Below are positions 1 through 5,958 of a DNA stretch of 7,012 nucleotides, one piece after another; within the stretch, counting starts at the first letter, position 1; every line of letters begins with the position of its first letter. The notes below the pieces were generated by a model. The model worked only from the letters and a program-made list of their open reading frames with translations, was not told the origin of the DNA and ran no database searches. The position numbers were made by a program, and so were the translations under genes. This DNA comes from Candidatus Cloacimonadota bacterium (GTDB lineage: Bacteria; Cloacimonadota; Cloacimonadia; Cloacimonadales; TCS61), in assembly GCA_030668345.1 (NCBI GenBank), contig DAOUUD010000089.1, positions 1-7,012 of the forward strand. The letters run 5' to 3'.

Positions 1-2022
1 AGTAAAAGTAACTATCAAATTTGAAATACTTACGTTAACCTCTGTGTTACCTATCACACTTAAAGAAAGAACATCTCCGTCAATATCATCAACATACGGT
101 GAGAAATCTTCCACCAGACTGCTATCTTCGGCAAATGTGAAATCATCCGGAAGAACTATTGTTGGAGTATTATTATTTATCTCCAGAGTTACCGGTACTA
201 TGATCTGAGATTCATCGGGATCATTGCTATCGACAATGATATTTGCAGTATATGTTCCCCTGGTCAATGTAGTTGCATCAAAGTTTACATCAAAAGTTAC
301 AGGCGCAGAAAAAGCTGGAATTAAGCAGGCATTGGAGCTTAAAGAGAGCCAGGATATCGAAGGGCTAAAGGTTTCTGTTGATAGAATCACATCATCGAAG
401 AACCAGCCAGCATAATCGTTAGCCACAGAATCTAATGTATCAAAATAGAAACGTATATAAATGACATTGCCAATATAAGGTGTAATATCCAGAGTTGTTA
501 AAATCCAACCACCACTCGAACCACTTGGTGCTGTGTGATAATTTCCCCGTAAAGGAATCCAAGAAGTTCCTCCATTTATTGAAACATCTACCATACATTT
601 GTCATAGCCTAACTCAGTTTCATAATTTTCATAAAAATATAAGTATGTATTCCCAGTTACTCCGGTCAGGTCGATTGCAGGTGATACTACAGCTGTATTT
701 ATCCTGTTACCGGTAACATAATTATTCTGTCCTTCAATGCCACACCACCAACTAGTGTTCACGCTGTTGTAATTAATATTGGTCTGATGCCACAAATCAT
801 CAGTGGTTCCTCCATATAACTGTGTTGTCCAGCCATTTACTCCCAATTCCATATCATCTGTGAAGAAGATGGCACGTTGTGCCAACTGATTCATCATTTC
901 CTGGAAGGCATGGGGATAACCATCTGGCTTGATAACATTTGGTTGAACATGTCCTAATCTATAGTTTGATATATCACCAGTTGCATTATTAGACGGTTTT
1001 AGGTATAATGGAATTCCATCTGTTGTTTCTTCGATACTGAGAGTAAGGAAAAGATTTTCTCCACCGTCATTAGAAATCGTAAGTGTTTGCGTAGAAATAT
1101 CTCCCGTATTTAAATTCTCTGTAAAAGAAGTAGGATCAACATCGATATCCGGAGGGTAGATCACATTTAATGTACAAGGTACCGTAACAGGTCCACCGCC
1201 GTTATTTGTTATGAGGATATCTGCTGTATATGTTCCGGTTGTAAGTCCTGAGGAATCGAAAGTAATATCAATTACATCTGTTTCTCCCTGGTTGCAAGAC
1301 CCGGAATTCGGGATATACGAAAGCCATGTTTCTGTAAATTGCTGCGTTAAGGTGGTAGATCCATACACAGTATGAGGTGGGCTTCCATATACATCTCCAT
1401 TTATTTGATAATCAAGAGTGATATCTCCAGCGAAACCGGAATGAATAGAAACGTTTACGGTTGCATTAGCAAATTCTCCCCCGTAAATATTCCCCCATCC
1501 ACCATTATCATCATTCCAATGAAGATAAGCTCCATTACCTGTTGTTCCATCATAAACAAGATCTCCACCTGTACCGCCAACGAAGTTTGTGCCGGAATTC
1601 ACAGTCACACCCGATGGAAAATCTACATAAATATCAGTTAACCATTCTAAATCGGTGCTGGCATTATAAACTGTCAAATTCCAGGTAGTAGTCTGTCCTG
1701 CAGTAAAGGTATTTGGAATGCAAATTATGTAAGATCCGGCGATATTATCCATGCCCTCTGTAAATCCATGTGAAAGTGAATATGTAAGAGTTGAACCCGG
1801 ATCACCAATATTGGAGATGAACATCTGCTGCGTATCGGTTTGATTCATTTCTAGTGTGGCAGTGAATGATGTTGGTGTAACATCAATAACCGGATCGATC
1901 GCATCACCATTTTCATCAATAAAAGTACGAACAACATAATTACTGTCTATCCTGTTTTGTCCGAAAAGCTGAATGACTGTAAGTACTAACAGGATTGCTA
2001 TGATTAATTTAAAATGTTTCAT
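1..2022 (-). CDS. Large secreted modular beta-sandwich protein (N-terminal 674 residues; C-terminus outside window)
   Basis: The minus strand stays open from an ATG at 2022 to the window edge. An AGGAGG site (2027-2032) lies four bases before the start. Residues 1-21 form a Sec signal peptide: KHFK, then a hydrophobic stretch ending LFG, then Q. The mature part is modular. Short units at about 45-84 and 292-332 share a (V/D)IDV-PTSFT opening and resemble ASPM-SPD2-Hydin or BACON-type Ig-like folds. Units at about 234-288 and 559-616 share LTxGTYTA and end in VTL-type strands. Residues 388-548 (DDMELGVNGW, SWWCG, VSPAIDL, AGWFFDDV) resemble the MAM-like domain after M6/immune-inhibitor-A peptidases. 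Residues 619-674 begin a cadherin-like 'VDDIDGDVL' unit. No peptidase HExxH motif is visible. An outer-surface or secreted adhesive or structural role is inferred; a C-terminal sorting domain, if present, lies beyond the edge. Confidence 0.9.
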   Translation of the reverse strand, partial: MKHFKLIIAILLVLTVIQLFGQNRIDSNYVVRTFIDENGDAIDPVIDVTPTSFTATLEMNQTDTQQMFISNIGDPGSTLTYSLSHGFTEGMDNIAGSYIICIPNTFTAGQTTTWNLTVYNASTDLEWLTDIYVDFPSGVTVNSGTNFVGGTGGDLVYDGTTGNGAYLHWNDDNGGWGNIYGGEFANATVNVSIHSGFAGDITLDYQINGDVYGSPPHTVYGSTTLTQQFTETWLSYIPNSGSCNQGETDVIDITFDSSGLTTGTYTADILITNNGGGPVTVPCTLNVIYPPDIDVDPTSFTENLNTGDISTQTLTISNDGGENLFLTLSIEETTDGIPLYLKPSNNATGDISNYRLGHVQPNVIKPDGYPHAFQEMMNQLAQRAIFFTDDMELGVNGWTTQLYGGTTDDLWHQTNINYNSVNTSWWCGIEGQNNYVTGNRINTAVVSPAIDLTGVTGNTYLYFYENYETELGYDKCMVDVSINGGTSWIPLRGNYHTAPSGSSGGWILTTLDITPYIGNVIYIRFYFDTLDSVANDYAGWFFDDVILSTETFSPSISWLSLSSNACLIPAFSAPVTFDVNFDATTLTRGTYTANIIVDSNDPDESQIIVPVTLEINNNTPTIVLPDDFTFAEDSSLVEDFSPYVDDIDGDVLSLSVIGNTEVNVSISNLIVTFT

Positions 2023-2051
2023 ATTTCCTCCTAGCTTTTTTCATTCTTAAT

Positions 2052-2078
2052 ATTATATATTTATAATTATTTTAGCAA
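2052..2078 (-). promoter_or_regulatory. Candidate sigma70-type promoter of the secreted modular protein
   Basis: Read on the minus strand, TTGCTA (2073-2078) is followed after 15 bases by a perfect TATAAT (2052-2057). Transcription would begin near 2045, giving a short leader that contains the AGGAGG site. The -35 box matches consensus at only four of six bases and the spacing is short. The whole spacer is AT-rich, so a chance match is possible. Confidence 0.35.
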
Positions 2079-2160
2079 TTATTAGGCCAAAAGTTAAATA
2101 ATAGTGCTTTATTGTATCTAACTACTTATTTTTAAAATAAATAGAGATATTTTGCATTGT

Positions 2161-2194
2161 ATGTCACACAAAAAAATATTTTTCAGAATGACAT
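2161..2194. repeat. Nested inverted repeat in the 248-bp spacer
   Basis: ATGTCA (2161-2166) is repeated inverted as TGACAT (2189-2194). Between them lies a self-complementary A-run/T-run (AAAAATATTTTT). It lies downstream of the phosphoglycerate dehydrogenase gene and upstream of the secreted-protein gene, both read on the minus strand. It could act as a weak 3' end structure or an operator, but it has no GC-rich stem and no clean U-tract after it. The rest of 2023-2270 is AT-rich with no coding signal. Confidence 0.25.
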
Positions 2195-2248
2195 TTATTT
2201 TGTACGTGAGGATAAAAATATGTAATTATTTTATGTCAATAAATCTGC

Positions 2249-2273
2249 TTACTATAGTAAATTTAAATTACTA
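2249..2273. repeat. Alternating TTACTA/TAGTAA hexamers at the 3' end of the dehydrogenase gene
   Basis: TTACTA (2249-2254), TAGTAA (2255-2260) and TTACTA (2268-2273) alternate in orientation. The first two form a perfect 12-bp palindrome, TTACTATAGTAA. The last copy contains the TAG stop codon of the minus-strand gene. The stem is pure AT apart from one C/G pair per hexamer, so it is at most a weak terminator. Confidence 0.3.
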
Positions 2274-3197
2274 TTTATTTACTTGAAAAGTGTTATCATC
2301 CTTCTCGAAATAATCAATTATCTGATTAATAGCTGCAATCCCTGCGTTAATATTTGCTTCCAGAGTTTGTGCACCCATCTTTTTAGGTGTAAAATAAACA
2401 CGATCACCAAGTTTTTCCAACATTTCATCTTTCTTTTCAGGAGCTACATCGGAAGCATATTTTAGATCACTTCTTTCAGTTAAAACCTTCAGGATGCTAT
2501 CTTCACATACAACTTCTTTACGTGCGGTATTGATAATCGTAGCACCCGGTTTCATAATGCTGAGAAGTTTATCGTTAACATATTTTTGTGTTTCCGGAAT
2601 GGAAGGAAGATGCAATGAAACATAATCACAAATGTTATAAAGTTCTTCGACCGAATCAACTGGAACAACTCCCTCAGCATTCATTTTCTCTTTATCTACA
2701 TAAGGATCAAATGCCAGTACTTTCATGTCAAAACCTTTGGCAATACGGGCTACATTCTGTCCTACATTTCCATAAGCGTGAATTCCAATGGTTTTACCTT
2801 TCAGCTCAGTACCCGACTTACCATTAAACTGACCTCGCGCCATATAAATCATCATGCCAAAAGCCAGCTCAGCAACAGCATTGGAATTTTGTCCTGGAGT
2901 GTTCATACAAACTATACCTTTTTCGGTAGCTGCTTCACAATCGAGATTGTCGTATCCAGCACCGGCACGAACTACGATCTTCAGGTTATCTGCATTTTCA
3001 ATAACTTCACGTGTAACCTTATCGCTTCTCACGATCAGAGCATCCACATCTTTTACTGCAGCCACCAGATCAATCTGCTCGGGATATTTCTCTATGAGAA
3101 TGAATTCATATCCACTGTCTTTACAAATTTTTTCAATATCTTTGACTGCCTTCTTTGCAAAAGGTTTTACTGTGGCAACAAGAATTTTTTTAGCCAT
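2271..3197 (-). CDS. serA: D-3-phosphoglycerate dehydrogenase, short form without ACT domain
   Basis: The enzyme oxidises 3-phosphoglycerate with NAD+ to 3-phosphohydroxypyruvate, the first step of serine synthesis, in the cytosol. The 308 residues show the 2-hydroxyacid dehydrogenase layout. Substrate-loop residues are VRS (56-58) and RAGAGYDN (77-84). The nucleotide-binding turn is HAYGNVG (140-146), with Asp164 placed for the NAD ribose. The catalytic Arg226 lies in NTAR. Near the end TPKKMGAQT (270-278) replaces the usual TPHxG, so the catalytic His is Lys272. The first Gly of GxGxxG is Ala141. From memory, these variants and the missing C-terminal regulatory domain typify the Bacteroidetes-type short enzyme. 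Without an ACT domain, serine feedback by the E. coli mechanism is not expected. Start: an in-frame ATG at 3209 overlaps the GGAGGG site that serves the ATG at 3197, so I take the latter. serB and serC are not in the window; D-lactate or glycerate dehydrogenase is a less likely alternative. Confidence 0.9.
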   Translation of the reverse strand: MAKKILVATVKPFAKKAVKDIEKICKDSGYEFILIEKYPEQIDLVAAVKDVDALIVRSDKVTREVIENADNLKIVVRAGAGYDNLDCEAATEKGIVCMNTPGQNSNAVAELAFGMMIYMARGQFNGKSGTELKGKTIGIHAYGNVGQNVARIAKGFDMKVLAFDPYVDKEKMNAEGVVPVDSVEELYNICDYVSLHLPSIPETQKYVNDKLLSIMKPGATIINTARKEVVCEDSILKVLTERSDLKYASDVAPEKKDEMLEKLGDRVYFTPKKMGAQTLEANINAGIAAINQIIDYFEKDDNTFQVNK

Positions 3198-3201
3198 TTT
3201 G

Positions 3202-3207
3202 CCCTCC
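3202..3207 (-). promoter_or_regulatory. Ribosome-binding site that fixes the dehydrogenase start
   Basis: GGAGGG on the minus strand lies four bases before the ATG at 3197. The same spacing is seen for AGGAGG at the secreted-protein gene. The upstream in-frame ATG (3207-3209) overlaps this site and has no ribosome-binding site of its own, so starting there would add only MEGK with no support. Confidence 0.8.
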
Positions 3208-3220
3208 ATTTTTTTGAGTC

Positions 3221-3250
3221 ATTTAATGTCTCAGTTAAAAAATCGGTCAA
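3221..3250 (-). promoter_or_regulatory. Candidate promoter of the phosphoglycerate dehydrogenase gene
   Basis: On the minus strand TTGACC (3245-3250) is followed after 18 bases by TTAAAT (3221-3226). Transcription would start near 3214, just before the GGAGGG site. The -35 box matches at five of six bases and the -10 at four of six. It mirrors a similar promoter pointing the other way at 3287-3316. Confidence 0.35.
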
Positions 3251-3268
3251 GTAGAAATAGTTAGGAAA

Positions 3269-3322
3269 TTATCCAAAACAAAAAACTTGACGAAAAAACT
3301 GAAAAACAAGTCTTATCCAAAA
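3269..3322. repeat. Direct repeat TTATCCAAAA flanking the pilin-like gene promoter
   Basis: TTATCCAAAA occurs at 3269-3278 and again at 3313-3322, 44 bases apart (about four helical turns). The next five bases match at four positions. The second copy overlaps the candidate -10 box of the plus-strand promoter. A regulator-binding pair is possible, but the region is A-rich and chance is not excluded. Confidence 0.4.
3287..3316 (+). promoter_or_regulatory. Candidate promoter of the pilin-like gene
   Basis: TTGACG (3287-3292) is followed after 18 bases by TCTTAT (3311-3316). Transcription would begin near 3323, with AAGGAG (3328-3333) five bases before the ATG at 3339. The -35 box matches at five of six bases and the -10 at four of six. 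It is back to back with the dehydrogenase promoter; GTCAAGT (3246-3252) and ACTTGAC (3285-3291) form an inverted repeat containing both -35 boxes. Confidence 0.35.
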
Positions 3323-3338
3323 AAAATAAGGAGACACA

Positions 3339-3704
3339 ATGAAGAAAATCAATGCCTATAAGATAATCAGTTTAGTAGCTCTCATAGTTCTTCTTTTCAT
3401 ATTGATTTTACCACAAACTTATAATGTTAATAAAAAACAGAAAGCCGAAGAATGTATTAGAAATATGAAAACTATCTATGAAGCTATTGAAAGATATTTG
3501 ATGGAACGGGAAGAAGATTTTACCGGCACAGCCCAGGATCTGATGAGAATGAACTATTTGAAGAAGACCTTCGAATGCCCTGAAAATGGAGTTGGTGACA
3601 AGTATTTCATGCATGGTGATTTCAAAACCGGCGAGATAATTGTGAGATGCCCGCATGAAGAAAAATTCCCGGATCACAAACTTCCGGAAAGCATATTGGA
3701 ATAA
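3339..3704 (+). CDS. Small pilin-like single-pass membrane protein
   Basis: The 121-residue product has a short basic N-terminus (MKKINAYK), one hydrophobic segment at about 9-25, and then a helix (32-58) and a small soluble domain, probably facing the periplasm. The helix text CIRNMKTIYEAIERYL and the later Cys-Pro elements (Cys80-Pro81 and Cys104-Pro105-His106) recall the N-terminal helix and Cys-containing tail of type II pseudopilin or type IV pilin-like proteins. The canonical prepilin peptidase site (Gly followed by FTLxE) is absent, so classical processing and pilus assembly are doubtful. Cys39 adjoins the helix; Cys80 and Cys104 could form a disulfide. An AAGGAG site five bases upstream supports the start. 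It is followed at once by an intrinsic terminator, so it is probably a single-gene unit. The function is unknown and the pilin resemblance is my inference. Confidence 0.8.
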   Translation: MKKINAYKIISLVALIVLLFILILPQTYNVNKKQKAEECIRNMKTIYEAIERYLMEREEDFTGTAQDLMRMNYLKKTFECPENGVGDKYFMHGDFKTGEIIVRCPHEEKFPDHKLPESILE

Positions 3705-3720
3705 GAAAAAAATCTTAAAT

Positions 3721-3751
3721 AAAACCTTCAAGTCCGCTTGAAGGTTTTTTT
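3721..3751 (+). terminator. Intrinsic terminator after the pilin-like gene, abutting folC
   Basis: AAAACCTTCAAG (3721-3732), loop TCCG, and CTTGAAGGTTTT (3737-3748) form a perfect 12-bp stem continued by T residues to 3751. It begins 16 bases after the pilin-like gene's stop codon. The minus strand also gives a T-rich run after the stem, so the structure could work both ways. Only nine bases separate the T-tract from the folC ATG. Confidence 0.9.
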
Positions 3752-3760
3752 AATAGCCTT

Positions 3761-5074
3761 ATGAAATATCAGGAATTTTTAGATTATATCTATCAGCGTC
3801 ATTCAGGAAATGTAAAATTAGGATTGGACAGAATAAATAACATCCTGAAGGAAATGAATTACCCGAATTTGGCTCTTAAGGGAATTCATATAGCAGGAAC
3901 AAACGGCAAGGGTTCCACTGCTGCTATGTGCGAAGCCATGTCTCTTCAATATTACTTAAAAACGGGTTTGAATACCTCTCCTCATCTGGTAGATTACCGT
4001 GAACGAATACGCCTTGATGGAGAGAATATCAATTTAAAAAAACTTATAAATATTTATAAAAAATGGGGACCGGTTTTCGAAAAACATGAAGCTTCTTTCT
4101 TTGAGATCACAACTGCCATGGCTTTTAATTATTTTCAGGCAAATAATGTTGAGAACGCCATTTTCGAGGTTGGCTTGGGTGGGCGACTGGACGGCACGAA
4201 TCCTTTTGCTGCTACCGTTTCCGTAATCACTACAATTTCTTTCGATCATACAAAAAGCTTGGGTGATACTATTGAGAAAATAGCTTATGAAAAAGCAGGA
4301 ATCATAAAAGAGAACACTCCTGTAGTGCTGGGTAAAATGGATAGAGCTGCTGTAAAAGTCATAAAAAAAATAGCTCTGGAAAAGAATGCTCCGGTTTATG
4401 AATTTGGAAAAGATTTCGATATATCCGACATTCACATCGATGATAACGGAAGCACTTTTAATTATAATGACCCGCAGATCGAATTACCCGGTCTCACGAT
4501 CAATCTCCTCGGCAAACATCAACCTTATAACGCTGCCGTAGCAATTAAAGCTTTCTCTCTTTTCCTGCAAAAAACAGGAAAAACTTTTGATGAAACAAAA
4601 ATACGAAAAGCTCTTACCAATATAAACTGGCCGGGACGCATGCAGATAATATCCAAAAATCCGACCGTGATCATTGATGGAGCCCACAATGAAGAAGGAA
4701 TGAGAGTTTTAATAAACAACCTGGAAGTTCTCTTTCCTGATAAAAAGATATTTTTTGTTTTGGCTATCTTACGTGATAAAAATCTGGAACAAATAATTCA
4801 AGATGTATGCAGTGTAAGCTACAAGATATATATTTCGAAAAACAAATCTACCAGGGCAGCAGAAATTGAAGATCAACTGGATATTGTGAAGAAACATCAT
4901 ACTAATTTCGAGATCGTGATGGATGTTGTAGATGCTGCAAAACAGGCCATTTCGGAAGCTGACAAAGAAGATATTGTTATCATTTCGGGTTCGTTATACA
5001 CCATTTCGGAAGTTCTGAAAGAAAAGGAAAAACTGCATCTTCGACTAACACAATCCAAAAAAATTGACAAATAA
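3761..5074 (+). CDS. folC: Folylpolyglutamate synthase / dihydrofolate synthase
   Basis: FolC adds glutamate to dihydropteroate and/or to tetrahydrofolates, using ATP, in the cytosol. The 437 residues match the family's usual length and are collinear with it from the first residue (MKYQEFLDYIY). Visible motifs: P-loop GTNGKGS (46-52); SPHL and RERIRLDGE (73-88), the pterin-side loop; FFEITTAMAF (113-122); EVGLGGRLDGTN (136-147), whose Glu136 is a likely Mg2+ ligand; FDHTKSLG (161-168) with His163; EKAGIIK (177-183), whose Lys178 is the carbamylated-lysine position; GKHQPYNAAVA (251-261); PGRMQ (291-295); DGAHN (306-310), the C-domain motif; and SGSLYTISEV near the end. No key residue appears lost. 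Whether it has one or both activities cannot be told from sequence. The start has no Shine-Dalgarno site and lies nine bases after a terminator, so expression may depend on readthrough or a leaderless transcript. Confidence 0.95.
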   Translation: MKYQEFLDYIYQRHSGNVKLGLDRINNILKEMNYPNLALKGIHIAGTNGKGSTAAMCEAMSLQYYLKTGLNTSPHLVDYRERIRLDGENINLKKLINIYKKWGPVFEKHEASFFEITTAMAFNYFQANNVENAIFEVGLGGRLDGTNPFAATVSVITTISFDHTKSLGDTIEKIAYEKAGIIKENTPVVLGKMDRAAVKVIKKIALEKNAPVYEFGKDFDISDIHIDDNGSTFNYNDPQIELPGLTINLLGKHQPYNAAVAIKAFSLFLQKTGKTFDETKIRKALTNINWPGRMQIISKNPTVIIDGAHNEEGMRVLINNLEVLFPDKKIFFVLAILRDKNLEQIIQDVCSVSYKIYISKNKSTRAAEIEDQLDIVKKHHTNFEIVMDVVDAAKQAISEADKEDIVIISGSLYTISEVLKEKEKLHLRLTQSKKIDK

Positions 5075-5091
5075 AGATTCTATCTTTTATT
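5064..5091 (+). promoter_or_regulatory. Candidate promoter of the first lipoprotein gene
   Basis: A perfect TTGACA (5064-5069) overlaps the last codons of folC. After 16 bases comes TTTATT (5086-5091), which matches the -10 consensus at four of six bases. Transcription would start near 5098, followed by AAGGAGG (5115-5121) seven bases before the ATG. The 54-bp gap between the genes could also simply be read through from folC. Confidence 0.3.
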
Positions 5092-5128
5092 CGTTGTGTA
5101 TTATAGATTATATTAAGGAGGAAGGTCA

Positions 5129-5920
5129 ATGAAGAAAAGTAAGCTAATTTTTTGTGGTTTAATCTCAATTATTATTATTATCTCCACCGGATGTGTAGGT
5201 TTTTCCGATCCCATTTCCAGGGGTATCGGTCGTGGAATTGGAAGAGCAGCCGGAGAACATGCAGAACAGGAAGCTTATAAAAAAATGGCTCCCAAAGAAA
5301 AATTACCACCACCACGATCTGCAAACTGGAGTAACTTTATGGCTATGCAAGCACAGATTGCTTTTACATACAGTTTTACTATCGGGGGTCTGTGGTTAGG
5401 TCAAGTCGGTTATGAACCGGGAGAATGGACCAAATTTGAGATCGACACAGGTGGTGGCAATATAGTTGAGATCGAACGTGCATACTTGAAAACGGACGAA
5501 AAAGGCAACCATTGGTGGCGGGTTTCCTGGATCGATGGTGAAGATACCTGGATCTACGAATCACTTATCTCATCTGGTGGGAATCTGCTTCGTTTACGTG
5601 CCCAAGATACCGATGGCAACGAAGGTGAAATTCCGGTATCCGGTGAACAGATCTATTATCCACCCAGAGATGTTACACAGGAAAGCATCGAAGGTGCCAC
5701 TATCGGGCAGGAAAATCTTGAAACCAAAGCTGGTATTTTTAATTGCGATCACGTAAAATTCCTGGCTGTGTATGGACAGGGAAATGTGGAATGGTGGCTT
5801 TCGAATAAAGTTCCAGGCGGTGTTGTTAAATACCAGATAGTTGATCAGGGTAATGTGATCTGGACGAGTACCCTGGTAGCCAAAGGTGCAAACGCTACAA
5901 CTATTTTAGGCTCGTATTAA
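5129..5920 (+). CDS. Probable lipoprotein of unknown function
   Basis: The 263-residue product starts with MKKSK, a hydrophobic run rich in Ile (7-19) and STGC, giving a probable lipidated Cys22, so it is likely anchored in a membrane. Ser at -3 of the lipobox is atypical but the rest fits. Residues 29-46 are rich in Gly, Arg and Ala (RGIGRGIGRAAG) with GxxxG-like spacing, followed by a proline-containing linker (KLPPPR, 58-63). Residues 65-263 look like a mostly beta domain with many aromatic residues (GNHWWRVSW, EWWLSNKVPGGVVKY). This resembles LolA/DUF3108-like beta folds that bind lipids, but the likeness is weak and I assign no function. Only two Cys occur in the mature protein (22 and 206). 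A strong AAGGAGG site supports the start. A GC-rich terminator follows the stop, so the gene ends its own transcript. Confidence 0.85.
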   Translation: MKKSKLIFCGLISIIIIISTGCVGFSDPISRGIGRGIGRAAGEHAEQEAYKKMAPKEKLPPPRSANWSNFMAMQAQIAFTYSFTIGGLWLGQVGYEPGEWTKFEIDTGGGNIVEIERAYLKTDEKGNHWWRVSWIDGEDTWIYESLISSGGNLLRLRAQDTDGNEGEIPVSGEQIYYPPRDVTQESIEGATIGQENLETKAGIFNCDHVKFLAVYGQGNVEWWLSNKVPGGVVKYQIVDQGNVIWTSTLVAKGANATTILGSY

Positions 5921-5928
5921 TTTTATAC

Positions 5929-5954
5929 AGGGTGGCAGAAGCCACCCTTTTTTT
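5929..5954 (+). terminator. Intrinsic terminator after the first lipoprotein gene, abutting the next start
   Basis: AGGGTGGC (5929-5936), loop AGAA, and GCCACCCT (5941-5948) form an 8-bp GC-rich stem followed by six further T residues to 5954. It starts eight bases after the upstream stop codon. The T-tract ends only four bases (CCTT) before the ATG of the next gene at 5959. Confidence 0.9.
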
Positions 5955-5958
5955 CCTT

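Noticed and set aside
224..1641. Short plus-strand open frames at 224-415, 495-716 and 1372-1641
   Set aside because: They are shadows of the minus-strand secreted protein, whose 674-codon open frame, signal peptide and AGGAGG site explain the region.
2234..2239. Perfect TTGACA on the minus strand as a distal promoter for the secreted protein
   Set aside because: No acceptable -10 box follows at 16-18 bases, and the site is more than 200 bases from the gene.
3207..3209. Upstream ATG of the dehydrogenase gene (MEGKMAKK start)
   Set aside because: Its bases overlap the GGAGGG site that serves the next in-frame ATG at 3197, and the family normally begins close to the first beta strand.
2778..3264. 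Two overlapping plus-strand open frames (from 2778 and from 2854)
   Set aside because: They are antisense to the well-supported phosphoglycerate dehydrogenase gene and have no ribosome-binding site or recognisable family features.
4034..4719. Minus-strand open frames inside folC
   Set aside because: folC carries all its family motifs in order on the plus strand; the antisense frames show no motif or ribosome-binding site.
5070..5091. Hairpin around the folC stop (AAAGAT/ATCTTT) as a terminator
   Set aside because: The stem is short, almost all A-T with a bulge, and no U-tract follows.
5932..5958. GTG at 5932 as the start of the YD-repeat gene
   Set aside because: It lies inside the terminator stem, lacks a Shine-Dalgarno site, and puts nine residues before what is already a complete signal peptide starting at ATG 5959.
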